Shown: positions 1 to 8,730, counted from the first letter of the stretch. The stretch: 15,749 nt of DNA from Chitinophagaceae bacterium (GCA_016786525.1 JAEUVW010000215.1:1-15749), one strand, 5' to 3'. A program made the numbers and translations. The notes: generated from the letters alone by a model not told the origin.

Positions 1-2950
1 ACACGTGTTTGTCTTTTACCGGTGTCCCCTCTTTTTTCGCTTCCAGTTTTCCTTCCTGCTGGCGTTGTACGCAGAAAGAGCATTTCTCCATCACACCACG
101 GCTACGTACGGTAACATCCGGGTTGAGCACCATACGGGTCAGCTCGTCGTTCATATCATCGCGACGGCCATCTTCGTACAGGTTGTCGTCGAAGCAGTCT
201 GCACCGTTCCAGTCCATCCAGTTGAAGTGACGTACTTTGTACGGACAGTTGTTCGCGCAATATTTGGTACCGATACAACGGTTATAAGTCATTTGGTTCA
301 GGCCTTCAGAGCTGTGGCTCGTGGCATTTACCGGACAAACGTTCTCACAGGGAGCGTTGTCGCAATGCTGGCACATCATCGGCTGGAATACCGTTTGTAC
401 GCTGTCCGGGTTGTTCGGATCGCCGCTGAAATAGCGGTCGATACGCAGCCAGTGCATTTCCTGTGCTTTCAGTACGTGTGTCTTACCGACAACGGAAATG
501 TTGTTTTCCGCCTGGCAGGCTACCACGCAGGCCATACAGCCGGTACAGGTATTCAGATCTACGGACATACCCCAGTGAATCGCTTCGTGGCTGGCTTCGT
601 GATCGTAGTTCGGATACAATGTTCCATTGTCCCTGAATTTTGCCTCCATGTCCGGATCGTATCCTTTCTCAGGAGCGGCATGGTGTTCCCAGGGTTTTTC
701 GGTATAGTGTCCGATAGCAGCATAGCGCTCACGCAGCAGTGCTTCGGGGTCTTTGCTGAATTCGTCGAGTGTGTATTCGTGGATGATCGGACGGCCTTCG
801 TAGCTGTGGTGCGTCTGCGTGATCGCTACTTCGTGGCGTGAAGTGTCCGGGGTGATTTTGATCGCGGTGTTCGCATAGTCAAAAGTCTGGCTGCTTGCGT
901 TGAAGCGGACAAAAGGATAGGCATTTTTACCACCGACCAGTTTACCGTTCTTATCCGTACCGCTGGCAGCGGCGCGGCCTACACCTTTATCGCGGCCATA
1001 ACCGAAGGCTACAGCAACCACATCGTTGTGCATACCAGGCACGACTACGATCGGCAGCAGCAGTTCTTTGCCGTTCCAGGTAATTTTTGCCTGTATTTTA
1101 TTCGCTTCAACTTCTGTAATAGAAGTCAGTTCCGCGTTAAATTTCTCTTTTGCCGTCTTGGGCGACATAGAGATGTAGTTGTCCCAGGTCGCTTTGGTGA
1201 TCGGATCGGGCAACTCCTGCAGCCAGGGGTTGTTGCTCCAGGCACCACCGTAGCCGATGGCTACGTTCTGGTACAGTACCAGTTCCATTTCAGCACCTTT
1301 TGGTGCGGCCTGGATGGCACTGATCGCAGCAGTAGTATTGCCGGCGAAACCAGCTCCGCCCACAGCAGGAGCAGAAGGTTCAACGACACCGTTCTGCAAG
1401 GCCTGGTCCAGAGCGGATTGTCCGCCCAGTTTGGCTGCCCAGTAGCTGCTCCACAGGTCGTGGTAGCTAGCAGACTCACCGGCCCAGGTCAGCAGGCTGT
1501 CCTGGAAGGCACGCGTCTTGAACAGCGGTGCAATGGTGGGTTGTATAAAGCTGTAATAGCCTGTTTTCGGCTCGGCATCACCCCAGCTTTCCAGCCAGTG
1601 GTTGTCCGGGGTAACGATTTTTACTTTTTGTGCCGTCTCATCCAGACGGTCTGCAAAGGATACAGAAAGACCGACCTTAGACAATCCGCTGACGAATTTT
1701 TCTGCTTCGTGGTAATCGTAAGCAGGGTTTACGTCAAACAGCAGCAGGGCGCCGACTTTGTCTGCATTCATATCGGCTACAAGGTTCACCATTTCGGCGT
1801 CGATACCTTGTTTGTATTTGCTCTCAATGGCCCAGTTGACTGTAGTGCCGTTGGCGCCGATCGCATTGTTGATCGCATTCACGACCACTTGTATGTTTTT
1901 GTCGTTGCTGCCGCACACCACCAGGCCATTACCTTTTTTCAGGTCGCCGGCGGCTTTGGTCAGCAGTTCGTTCAGCGTTTTGTTGCTGAAAGAAGGGGCG
2001 GTACCATTGGCGACCAGGTTGTACAGGGCCGTGGCTACAGCTCCTATTTCCGAAGGACGGCAGGTAGCGCGGTAGTCGGCAGAAGCACCGGTAACGGTAT
2101 GAGTCGGCTCTACATGGTAGTGGCGCGACATGCTCAGGTTCGTTTTGTTTACTTTACGGCCTGCAGCGTATTGGTAAGCATATTCAACCGGCGACAACCA
2201 GGTAGCGAGGAAATCTGCATCCAGGCTGAAGATCGTTTTTGCCTTATCGAAGTGGTAAGACGGTAAAGCACGTTTGCCATAGCTCTCCGCATTGGCCAGC
2301 AGCATACCGGAGTAAGAGATAGAATCGTAGGTAACGTGTTTGGCGTTTGGATATTTAGCCAGGAATTTTGCAATAACTTCTTTAGTCGTAGGGCTCAGGA
2401 TCGTAGAGGTCAGCAGGTAGATCTGTTTGCCGGCAGCTGCAGACAAACCGTCTTTGACCATTTTGTCGATATTGGCAAACGTCTCTTCTTTGCCATTGGC
2501 CATGGGCTGACGAAGGCGGGTCTTATCGTAGAGGTTCAGTACCGCAGCCTGTACACGGGCAGAAGTACCGCAGCCGGTGATGGATGATTTGCCATTCGCT
2601 TCCAGTTTGATCGGGCGGCCGTCGCGGGTTTTCACCACTACTGCGCAATAATCTCCACCGTCTGCAAAGGTAGAAGCGTAATAGTTGGCTACGCCTGGCT
2701 GGATATCTTCGGGTTTGATGGCATAAGGGATCACCTTACGTACCGGCATCTCACAGCTGGCTGCGACCATGGCTGCCGCCGTGCTGAAACCCAGGAATTT
2801 CAGGAAGTCGCGGCGCGGCGTCTCCGCCTGCAGCAATCCCCCACCTATATCAAATGGCAAATCCTCTTTAAACTCATTGGAAGCTCCCTGCACGAAGGCG
2901 GGTGTTTCGTTAAGTTCTTCAAGACCTTTCCAGTATTTTTTCTGACTCAT
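1..2950 (-). CDS. actB: Alternative complex III subunit B (iron-sulfur, molybdopterin-fold), C-terminus cut by window edge
   Basis: This is the large peripheral subunit of alternative complex III, the quinol:electron-acceptor oxidoreductase that replaces cytochrome bc1 in many Bacteroidetes. 983 codons are visible from the ATG at 2950 and the frame is still open at base 1; the family is a little over 1000 residues, so only a short tail is missing. The N-terminus (YWKGLEEL at 6-13) is the extended Tat-leader type of this family, with the twin arginines at 46-47 (PRRDFLK) and Cys66 after a small hydrophobic stretch. The middle is a molybdopterin-oxidoreductase-like fold, which in this family is known not to carry Mo. 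The C-terminal ferredoxin part has Cys 802/805/808/812, 860/863/868/872, 892/898/902 and 957/960. Motif III reads CIGTKYC, with Thr where related proteins have Cys, which fits one 3Fe-4S cluster. It lies 102 bases after actA on the same strand with no clear terminator between, so co-transcription is likely. Confidence 0.95.
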   Translation of the reverse strand, partial: MSQKKYWKGLEELNETPAFVQGASNEFKEDLPFDIGGGLLQAETPRRDFLKFLGFSTAAAMVAASCEMPVRKVIPYAIKPEDIQPGVANYYASTFADGGDYCAVVVKTRDGRPIKLEANGKSSITGCGTSARVQAAVLNLYDKTRLRQPMANGKEETFANIDKMVKDGLSAAAGKQIYLLTSTILSPTTKEVIAKFLAKYPNAKHVTYDSISYSGMLLANAESYGKRALPSYHFDKAKTIFSLDADFLATWLSPVEYAYQYAAGRKVNKTNLSMSRHYHVEPTHTVTGASADYRATCRPSEIGAVATALYNLVANGTAPSFSNKTLNELLTKAAGDLKKGNGLVVCGSNDKNIQVVVNAINNAIGANGTTVNWAIESKYKQGIDAEMVNLVADMNADKVGALLLFDVNPAYDYHEAEKFVSGLSKVGLSVSFADRLDETAQKVKIVTPDNHWLESWGDAEPKTGYYSFIQPTIAPLFKTRAFQDSLLTWAGESASYHDLWSSYWAAKLGGQSALDQALQNGVVEPSAPAVGGAGFAGNTTAAISAIQAAPKGAEMELVLYQNVAIGYGGAWSNNPWLQELPDPITKATWDNYISMSPKTAKEKFNAELTSITEVEANKIQAKITWNGKELLLPIVVVPGMHNDVVAVAFGYGRDKGVGRAAASGTDKNGKLVGGKNAYPFVRFNASSQTFDYANTAIKITPDTSRHEVAITQTHHSYEGRPIIHEYTLDEFSKDPEALLRERYAAIGHYTEKPWEHHAAPEKGYDPDMEAKFRDNGTLYPNYDHEASHEAIHWGMSVDLNTCTGCMACVVACQAENNISVVGKTHVLKAQEMHWLRIDRYFSGDPNNPDSVQTVFQPMMCQHCDNAPCENVCPVNATSHSSEGLNQMTYNRCIGTKYCANNCPYKVRHFNWMDWNGADCFDDNLYEDGRRDDMNDELTRMVLNPDVTVRSRGVMEKCSFCVQRQQEGKLEAKKEGTPVKDKHV

Positions 2951-3052
2951 ACTATTTTTTACAAATTAGCGGATAAGATGTTTGTGTCTCTTCGCTTTTT
3001 GAACAAATATTTTATTAGAACTTTTGTTTTATTTCTCCAATACTGCCGGATA

Positions 3053-4312
3053 CTAGTAGTGACATTTCTGACACTCCAGGCCGCCGATATCCTCAACGGT
3101 TACACCGGTACGTTTACCTGCTTTCAGTTCAGCATGATACTTCTGATACATCGTATAGTAGGCATTGCTTTCGAACTGAACATTGGTCTGACGGTGACAG
3201 TTCACGCACCAACCCATAGACAGGGGGCTGAACTGGTACACTTCGTCCATTTCTTCAATCGGACCGTGGCAGCGCTGGCACTGGATCTGGCCCACAGCAG
3301 TATGCTGGGAGTGATTGAAGTACACATGATCCGGCAGGTTGTGGATCTTAACCCACTCAACCGGCTTGGCCAGGATATTGCCCTGGGCATCACGTTTGTA
3401 TTCTTTCTTTACAGGATCCCAGCCTGCATAGTCGTAGAGTTTTTTGATTTCCGCCGTACCATCGATCGTTTTGCCTTCGGCAGTGACCAGCGGATGCTCT
3501 GCGGCACCGGTGTACTCAGAGATGCCTTTGTGGCAGTTCATACAGACATTGGTAGAAGGAATCATGGCCTGGCGGCTCTTTTCGGCACCGGCGTGACAAT
3601 ACAGACAGTTGATCTGGTTGATGCCCGCATGCACTTTATGGGAATAGAAGATCGGTTGCTCCGGCATGTAGTTTTGCTGGCGGCCCATGTTGATACCACC
3701 GTTGACGATAAAGAAGCCTGCACCGATAAATACAACAATTGCAAAAATGGCAATGATCACTTTATGCCTGTAGAAAGGAATTTCTTTTTTCACAGCCTGG
3801 CCTTCACCGGTAGCCACTACACGGCGCAGGCTCTTGTTTACCCTCCACAGGATAACGGACAAACCTAACAAAGCCAGGGTGATCAGGGGGTACAACCAGC
3901 TGCTGCCGTCTTCTTTTGCTGCAGAAGAATCTTCTTTTTTGGCAGCGGAAGGAGCTTTAACGCCGTTTACATAGGTAAAAATCGCATCGATCTCTTCGTC
4001 GCTCAGGTTCGGGAAGGCGGTCATCGCCGTTTTACCCCATTTGTTGTAAAGGTCATTGGCGTATTTATCGCCGCTGGCAATCACACCTGCAGAGTTCTTT
4101 ACCCATTTGTGCAGCCATTCTTTGCTGGGAACGCGTTTATCTGCACCTTGAAGGGCAGGGCCTGTTGCGTCCTTAAGCGGATTGTGGCAACTTGCACAAT
4201 TCGATTTGAAAATAGCTTGTCCGTCCGGAGCTGCGAAAGCTGAAAACTGACTGAGTAATAGGATTACAAACAGCGACAAAGCACTTTTTGTAATTTTTCG
4301 AATCAATAGCAT
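3053..4312 (-). CDS. actA: Alternative complex III subunit A, six-heme cytochrome c
   Basis: This is the multiheme cytochrome subunit of alternative complex III, facing the periplasm and passing electrons from the iron-sulfur subunit toward an oxidase or soluble carrier. The 419-residue product has a signal peptide (about 1-28), a monoheme cytochrome c domain (CASCH at 39-43, probable axial Met97), a low-complexity Ser/Ala/Lys linker, two membrane spans (about 139-157 and 185-204) joined by a short basic cytoplasmic loop, and a C-terminal pentaheme domain with CXXCH at 236, 257, 345, 369 and 414, the last ending one residue before the stop. The classical ActA is pentaheme, so the sixth heme domain looks like an N-terminal fusion. 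I chose the ATG at 4312 because it starts directly on a basic signal peptide; an in-frame GTG at 4327 would add five residues. A -7-like TACTTTTG lies about 60 bases upstream. It heads the act operon, followed by actB. Confidence 0.95.
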   Translation of the reverse strand: MLLIRKITKSALSLFVILLLSQFSAFAAPDGQAIFKSNCASCHNPLKDATGPALQGADKRVPSKEWLHKWVKNSAGVIASGDKYANDLYNKWGKTAMTAFPNLSDEEIDAIFTYVNGVKAPSAAKKEDSSAAKEDGSSWLYPLITLALLGLSVILWRVNKSLRRVVATGEGQAVKKEIPFYRHKVIIAIFAIVVFIGAGFFIVNGGINMGRQQNYMPEQPIFYSHKVHAGINQINCLYCHAGAEKSRQAMIPSTNVCMNCHKGISEYTGAAEHPLVTAEGKTIDGTAEIKKLYDYAGWDPVKKEYKRDAQGNILAKPVEWVKIHNLPDHVYFNHSQHTAVGQIQCQRCHGPIEEMDEVYQFSPLSMGWCVNCHRQTNVQFESNAYYTMYQKYHAELKAGKRTGVTVEDIGGLECQKCHY

Positions 4313-4372
4313 AATTTTATCTGGCACCTGTGAATAAGATTAGAATTAACATTCCTTTACACGAAAACGAGG

Positions 4373-4380
4373 CAAAAGTA
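4373..4380 (-). promoter_or_regulatory. Candidate -7 box for the act operon
   Basis: On the minus strand this reads TACTTTTG, a perfect match to the Bacteroidetes -7 consensus TAnnTTTG, 60 bases before the actA ATG. I find no convincing TTTG -33 element at the expected 17-23 base spacing, so the call rests on one element and position only. Confidence 0.4.
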
Positions 4381-4584
4381 CAATACAAAACCGAGAATTT
4401 ATACACATTTCCAAAAAAATATTTCTCAGTACTGGCAAGGCTTTCAGCGTGTTTTTGAAATATTTTTATTTCTATTTGTCATTTCATTGTCAGCAAAAAT
4501 ATGAGCTAAAATTGCACACTGATGACAGAAGGTTTCTTATCCTGTTAACACCGGTTTTGAAGAAACATAGTTAAATTTCGCCTA

Positions 4585-4614
4585 TTTGAGATTATCGCCG
4601 GAATTTTACCTTTA
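4585..4614 (+). promoter_or_regulatory. Candidate Bacteroidetes-type promoter of arfB
   Basis: TTTG at 4585-4588 is followed after 18 bases by TACCTTTA at 4607-4614, one mismatch from the TAnnTTTG -7 consensus. The start codon follows 17 bases later, which would give a 5' leader of only about 10 bases. Spacing and position fit well; activity is inferred. Confidence 0.45.
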
Positions 4615-4631
4615 CCCTGAAAAACCGAATC

Positions 4632-5027
4632 ATGATCGATTGCAGCACAGAATTTGAATACAAAACCGCCCGCAGCGGTGGAAAAGGAGGGCAAAATGTG
4701 AATAAGGTGGAGACTATGGTCGAAGCCCGTTGGCAGGTGGCGGCCTCCCGCTTGCTGAGCCCGGAACAGATAGTATTGATAACCAGCAAACTAGCGAAAA
4801 GCATCAGCAATGAAGGCTACCTGGCGGTGCAGAGCTCCGAAAGCCGCTCACAATTAAGTAATAAAGAAAACGCAAGGGAAAAACTGCTGACCATCATCAA
4901 CAAGGCACTGATTGTCCCCAGGAAAAGAAAGGCCACCAAAGTACCCCGCTCGGTGATCGAAGAACGCCTGTCCGATAAAAAGATCCGCTCGGAAAGGAAA
5001 ATGAACCGCAGGAAGGATTTTGAATAA
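4632..5027 (+). CDS. arfB: Alternative ribosome-rescue peptidyl-tRNA hydrolase ArfB (YaeJ family)
   Basis: This protein rescues ribosomes stalled on non-stop mRNA by hydrolysing peptidyl-tRNA independently of a stop codon. The 131-residue product has the release-factor-like GGQ catalytic motif at 19-21 within RSGGKGGQNVNKVET. Its lysine/arginine-rich C-terminal tail (from about residue 96, ending in KMNRRKDFE) is the part that in characterised ArfB inserts into the empty mRNA channel. Length and architecture (one GGQ domain plus basic tail, no codon-recognition domain) separate it from RF1/RF2. The N-terminus is a few residues shorter than in E. coli YaeJ. The ATG at 4632 has a -7-like box just upstream. 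It stands alone, divergent from the act operon and convergent with birA across a 390-base gap. Confidence 0.93.
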   Translation: MIDCSTEFEYKTARSGGKGGQNVNKVETMVEARWQVAASRLLSPEQIVLITSKLAKSISNEGYLAVQSSESRSQLSNKENAREKLLTIINKALIVPRKRKATKVPRSVIEERLSDKKIRSERKMNRRKDFE

Positions 5028-5418
5028 GCCTGACACCGCTATCGCATTAAACAATTTAACATGCCACCCGCATTAACGAATTGGCCCCAACCTCCTCAGC
5101 TTGCCACAGCAGCCATTACCCAAAAACCCACCGCCTAAGCTCCCGCTAAGCCGGGACAGGTTCTTCAGGAAGGGGAGCGCGCATACAAAATGAATTCAAT
5201 CACATTGACCAATGCCAGGTATAAACCCCGGCTCTAAATGGAACAGCCCTGCGGGGAGAGGAAGCGCACACACCTGGGCTTATTTTTTCTGTTGTACAGA
5301 TCCACATTAACCACGCACATTACCTGATTGGCCTCAGTAACTCAGCAGTGCAAATCCACATTAACCATATTACCCACATTAACGAATTGCCTAATTACCC
5401 CATTAACCCAATTGCCCA
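5028..5418. repeat. Non-coding spacer with degenerate CATTAAC repeats and small inverted repeats
   Basis: This stretch between the convergent arfB and birA genes has no plausible ORF. It contains repeated variants of CACATTAAC/CATTAACGAATTG at 5071-5083, 5303-5311, 5356-5364, 5374-5388 and 5399-5414, the last two almost touching the birA stop. CATTAACGAATTG occurs twice exactly (5071 and 5376). The centre holds short GC-rich inverted repeats (TCCCG/CGGGA around 5142-5160; CCCCGGCT paired with AGCC...GGGG around 5227-5257). I see no U-tract that would make either a standard terminator. It looks like decayed repetitive intergenic DNA. Confidence 0.55.
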
Positions 5419-6171
5419 CTAAGGCCAAATCCAGCTTACCTCCCCATGATGGTACGCCTTAATATTCCCTTCTTCCAACTGCAATTCCAGTTGTCCGGCA
5501 GCATTAGCCTGAACGATAATGGCATCAAACGGAACGCCCTGTTCTGAGAAGCGTTGTACAGCCGCCTGCCGGTACAGCATCAGGTTATAGCATTTCCGGT
5601 AATACTCCAGGTTGCTGCCCCGGGTGTATTCGACTACCTTCTGCCGCACCAGCTGCAGCACCAGTTCCGGTTCGACCCGTTTGCGCAACTCACGCAGCAG
5701 GGAAGTAGCATGGGGCAGGTCCGTAAACTCCTGCTGCAGCACATTGATACCGATCCCCACGATGGCATGAGTCCAGGAACTGCCCCTGAACGCATTTTCG
5801 ATCAGGATGCCTGCTGCCTTTTTGTCATTTATAATAATATCATTCGGAAATTTGATACGGACATCCATATCCGGGCCTAGTGCACTTAAAGCGTCGGCTA
5901 CCGCTACCGCCACTGCCGCCGAAAAGCTGAACTGGGCATCAGTGCTCACCCTGGGTTGCAGGACGATGCTCATCAGCAGCGACAGGCCGGCCTCATCCTT
6001 CCAGGTATTGCCTCTTTGCCCTTTCCCGGCGCTTTGCTCCCGGGTAATGATTGTCAGTCCCTCCACAGACGTATCGGCATCTATGAGCTGCGCGGCACGA
6101 TTGTTGGTACTGTCTAAAATGTCAAATCTGAGGATGGGTGCCTGTAGCACATCTTTAACGTTTGATGACAA
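5419..6171 (-). CDS. birA: Biotin--[acetyl-CoA-carboxylase] ligase
   Basis: This enzyme forms biotinyl-5'-AMP and transfers biotin to the carrier lysine of acetyl-CoA carboxylase and other carboxylases. It is a 250-residue, single-function type: no N-terminal helix-turn-helix, so it should not be a biotin repressor. Visible motifs are LDSTNN (19-24), the biotinyl-AMP loop GKGQRGNTW (49-57), KFPND (107-111, usually KWPND), the catalytic lysine region KKAAGILIEN (117-126) and GIGINV (139-144). A small C-terminal SH3-like domain follows. The reading frame has no ATG before residue 67, which is already past the active-site loop, so the start must be non-ATG. I chose TTG at 6171; GTG at 6150 (residue 8) is the alternative. 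It is divergent from rsfS by 69 bases. Confidence 0.93.
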   Translation of the reverse strand: MSSNVKDVLQAPILRFDILDSTNNRAAQLIDADTSVEGLTIITREQSAGKGQRGNTWKDEAGLSLLMSIVLQPRVSTDAQFSFSAAVAVAVADALSALGPDMDVRIKFPNDIIINDKKAAGILIENAFRGSSWTHAIVGIGINVLQQEFTDLPHATSLLRELRKRVEPELVLQLVRQKVVEYTRGSNLEYYRKCYNLMLYRQAAVQRFSEQGVPFDAIIVQANAAGQLELQLEEGNIKAYHHGEVSWIWP

Positions 6172-6188
6172 AGTTTTCTTTAATTTTG
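6161..6188 (+). promoter_or_regulatory. Candidate promoter of rsfS-ftsH
   Basis: TTTG at 6161-6164 and TAATTTTG at 6181-6188 match the Bacteroidetes -33 and -7 elements, with a 16-base spacer, slightly short of the usual 17-23. The -33 box overlaps the 5' end of birA on the other strand. The predicted leader to the rsfS TTG would be about 45 bases. Confidence 0.45.
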
Positions 6189-6240
6189 GTCAATAAAATT
6201 ACAATATTCCGAAACCAACTGATATAAAACCATTCAGCGC

Positions 6241-6660
6241 TTGACTCAGATCAAAACCGATACCCTGGATAAATCCGTAACCGATTCCAAAGCCACTACG
6301 AAACGTAGTCCCCGCCTCAATACAAATAGTAAATTATATAAAACGATCATAAAGGCTATAGAGGATAAGAAAGGAGAAAAGATCGTAACGCTCGACCTGC
6401 GTAAAATAGAAGAAGCCGTGGCCGATTATTTTATCATCTGCGAAGCACAGTCTAATACGCAGATCAGTGCCATTGCTGCCAATGTCGAAAAAGAGGTGCA
6501 CGAAAACTGCAGCGAAAAAGCATACCATACCCAATACGGTGCCCACTGGACCCTGCTGGACTATGTCAACATCGTCGTACATGTATTTGACAGGGATCAG
6601 CGTAAGTTTTATGATATAGAAGGCCTCTGGGCAGACGCCGTACACGCAGAGATCGGGTAA
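6241..6660 (+). CDS. rsfS: Ribosomal silencing factor RsfS
   Basis: RsfS binds ribosomal protein uL14 on the 50S subunit and blocks subunit joining, lowering translation under nutrient limitation. The 139-residue product has a charged, probably disordered N-terminal extension (about 1-30) followed by the Iojap/RsfS domain, recognisable by KIVTLDLRKIEEAVADYFII (about residues 48-67), CEAQSNTQ, the WTLLDYVNIVVHVF strand and YDIEGLW near the end. No methionine occurs anywhere in the frame except at the start, and no ATG lies between 6172 and 6240. The upstream in-frame stop is at 6220. TTG at 6241 is therefore the only standard start; ATT at 6232 is a remote alternative. ftsH begins 50 bases downstream in the same orientation, and the pair probably forms one transcript. 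Confidence 0.93.
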   Translation: MTQIKTDTLDKSVTDSKATTKRSPRLNTNSKLYKTIIKAIEDKKGEKIVTLDLRKIEEAVADYFIICEAQSNTQISAIAANVEKEVHENCSEKAYHTQYGAHWTLLDYVNIVVHVFDRDQRKFYDIEGLWADAVHAEIG

Positions 6661-6710
6661 ACAAAAATTTCAGAACATAAACACCCCCCGGCTTACAGAG
6701 CCAACAACAA

Positions 6711-8714
6711 ATGCAAGACAACAATCAACCTGGGAAAACACCTGACGGGAAAAGCACCCCGCCTAAAGGTCCGAAATTTAATATCTATTGGGTATTTGGC
6801 ATCATCGTGCTGGTACTGGTGGGTATGACGATGTTCAGTAATAATTTCAGCAATACTATTGACGCTCACAGCTTCTACGATTTTCAGAACAACTACCTGA
6901 ATAAAAATATTGTGGAAAAGATCACGATCGTGAACAACGAGGTAGCCGAAGCCAAGCTCAACACCCCGGCAACAGCACCTTCACCCTCTTCGGCCCTGAG
7001 CAGCCCGAAAGAGATGATCTATTCCTTCCGGATCGGCTCCGTGGAGCAGTTCAACAAAGACCTGGAAACAGCCTATGTCGCCAACCCCAACCTGCAACGG
7101 GTACCCATCATGTACGAAAGCAGAGGCAATTACCTGCGCGAGCTCTCCGGCATCTTACTGCCCTTGCTCATTATCATCGCCATGTCTTTCATGATGATCC
7201 GCAAAATGGGCGGAGGCGTGAATGGCGGAGGCGGAGGCGGTATTTTCAATATCGGCAAATCCAAAGCCCAGTTGTTTGAAAAAGGTACCAAAGTCAACAT
7301 CACCTTTAACGATGTTGCCGGCCTGGATGAAGCGAAAGTAGAGATTATGGAGATCGTGGATTTCCTGAAGAACCCGAAAAAATATACAGCCCTGGGCGGC
7401 AAGATACCCAAAGGTGCCCTGCTGGTAGGCCCTCCCGGCACCGGTAAGACCCTGCTGGCCAAAGCCGTAGCCGGCGAGGCGCAGGTACCGTTCTTCTCCA
7501 TGTCCGGTTCCGACTTCGTAGAGATGTTTGTAGGCGTGGGTGCCAGCCGCGTGCGCGACCTGTTCAAGCAGGCCCGCGAAAAATCGCCCTGTATCGTATT
7601 CATCGATGAGATCGACGCCATAGGCCGTGCCCGTGGCAAGAATATGATGATGAGCAACGACGAACGGGAAAATACCCTGAACCAGATGCTCGTGGAAATG
7701 GACGGCTTCAGCGGCGAAAGCGGCATTATTGTACTGGCAGCCACCAACCGCCCCGACGTACTGGATGCGGCCTTGCTGCGCCCCGGCCGTTTTGACCGCC
7801 AGATCTCTATAGACCTGCCCGATGCCAAAGGCCGCGAGAAAATATTTGAAGTGCACCTGACGCCGATCAAGAAATCCAAAAACCTGGACGTGAAGAAACT
7901 GGCTTTGCAGACACCGGGCTTTGCCGGAGCTGATATTGCCAACGTCTGCAACGAAGCCGCACTGATTGCCGCCCGTAATGGCAAGGAGGAAGTAGACATG
8001 CAGGACTTCAACGATGCGATCGACCGCATCATCGGCGGACTGGAAAAAAGGAATAAGATCATTTCTCCCGAAGAGAAAAAAGTGATTGCCTACCACGAAG
8101 CAGGCCATGCCGTATCCGGCTGGTACCTGGAGTATGCACACCCGCTGGTAAAAGTGACCATTGTACCCCGCGGCACAGCAGCCCTGGGCTTTGCACAGTA
8201 CCTGCCCAAAGAGAAATACCTGACCCTTACCGAAGAGCTGGAAGACGATATGTGCATGACCCTGGGTGGCCGCGCCAGTGAAGAGATTTTCTTCGGAAAA
8301 GTATCTACCGGCGCCCTCAGCGACCTGCAGCAGGTGACCCGCACGGCTTACGCTATGGTGAGCATATACGGTATGAACGACAAGATCGGTAACATCTCCT
8401 TCTACGATCCGCAGAATGAAGGCGGCTTCCAGAAACCCTACAGCGAAGAGACCGGCAACCTGATCGATCGCGAGGTGAAAATTATCTCTGACAAAGCCTT
8501 TGCGCGCGCAAAAGCCCTGCTCGAATCGAAGCGTAAAGAAGTAGAGATCATTGCGGAAGAACTGTTGAAAAAAGAGGTGTTGTTTAAAGACGACCTGGAA
8601 AGGCTGATCGGCAAACGCCCTTTCGGTGATGTGGATGACAACCCGGAGCCCGGCACCATTGTCAGCCAGGCGCCTGTGGAGCCACCGGCCAGTCTGGGGG
8701 ATATTGCCAGCTAA
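6711..8714 (+). CDS. ftsH: ATP-dependent zinc metalloprotease FtsH
   Basis: This is the membrane-anchored AAA+ protease that degrades misassembled membrane proteins and short-lived regulators, acting as a hexamer on the cytoplasmic face of the inner membrane. The 667-residue product has a first membrane span (about 25-42), a periplasmic domain (about 43-143), a second span (about 148-163) and a Gly-rich linker (about 167-178). The AAA module has Walker A GPPGTGKT at 240-247, Walker B ending in DEID at 299-302, and the second region of homology with RPGRFDRQI. The peptidase domain has HEAGH at 462-466, and Asp538 in the SDL motif is the expected third zinc ligand. The C-terminal tail is acidic and Pro-rich. 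All catalytic residues are present, so it should be active. It follows rsfS by 50 bases and ends at a strong terminator. Confidence 0.98.
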   Translation: MQDNNQPGKTPDGKSTPPKGPKFNIYWVFGIIVLVLVGMTMFSNNFSNTIDAHSFYDFQNNYLNKNIVEKITIVNNEVAEAKLNTPATAPSPSSALSSPKEMIYSFRIGSVEQFNKDLETAYVANPNLQRVPIMYESRGNYLRELSGILLPLLIIIAMSFMMIRKMGGGVNGGGGGGIFNIGKSKAQLFEKGTKVNITFNDVAGLDEAKVEIMEIVDFLKNPKKYTALGGKIPKGALLVGPPGTGKTLLAKAVAGEAQVPFFSMSGSDFVEMFVGVGASRVRDLFKQAREKSPCIVFIDEIDAIGRARGKNMMMSNDERENTLNQMLVEMDGFSGESGIIVLAATNRPDVLDAALLRPGRFDRQISIDLPDAKGREKIFEVHLTPIKKSKNLDVKKLALQTPGFAGADIANVCNEAALIAARNGKEEVDMQDFNDAIDRIIGGLEKRNKIISPEEKKVIAYHEAGHAVSGWYLEYAHPLVKVTIVPRGTAALGFAQYLPKEKYLTLTEELEDDMCMTLGGRASEEIFFGKVSTGALSDLQQVTRTAYAMVSIYGMNDKIGNISFYDPQNEGGFQKPYSEETGNLIDREVKIISDKAFARAKALLESKRKEVEIIAEELLKKEVLFKDDLERLIGKRPFGDVDDNPEPGTIVSQAPVEPPASLGDIAS

Positions 8715-8730
8715 TAAAAGCATATGATTC

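Larger units (their letters stand above)
4313..4631. other. Divergent intergenic region between actA and arfB
   Basis: This 319-base AT-rich region separates the leftward act operon from rightward arfB. It holds the candidate promoters of both. I see no further ORF, hairpin terminator or RNA gene in it. Confidence 0.6.

Noticed and set aside
1028..2266. 412-codon and other open frames on the plus strand opposite actB
   Set aside because: They lie over a continuous actB frame with correct Tat leader and cysteine clusters; no recognisable product.
5227..5257. Rho-independent terminator for arfB (CCCCGGCT...AGCC...GGGG)
   Set aside because: The stem has a 4-base bulge, no T tract follows, and it is 200 bases from the arfB stop.
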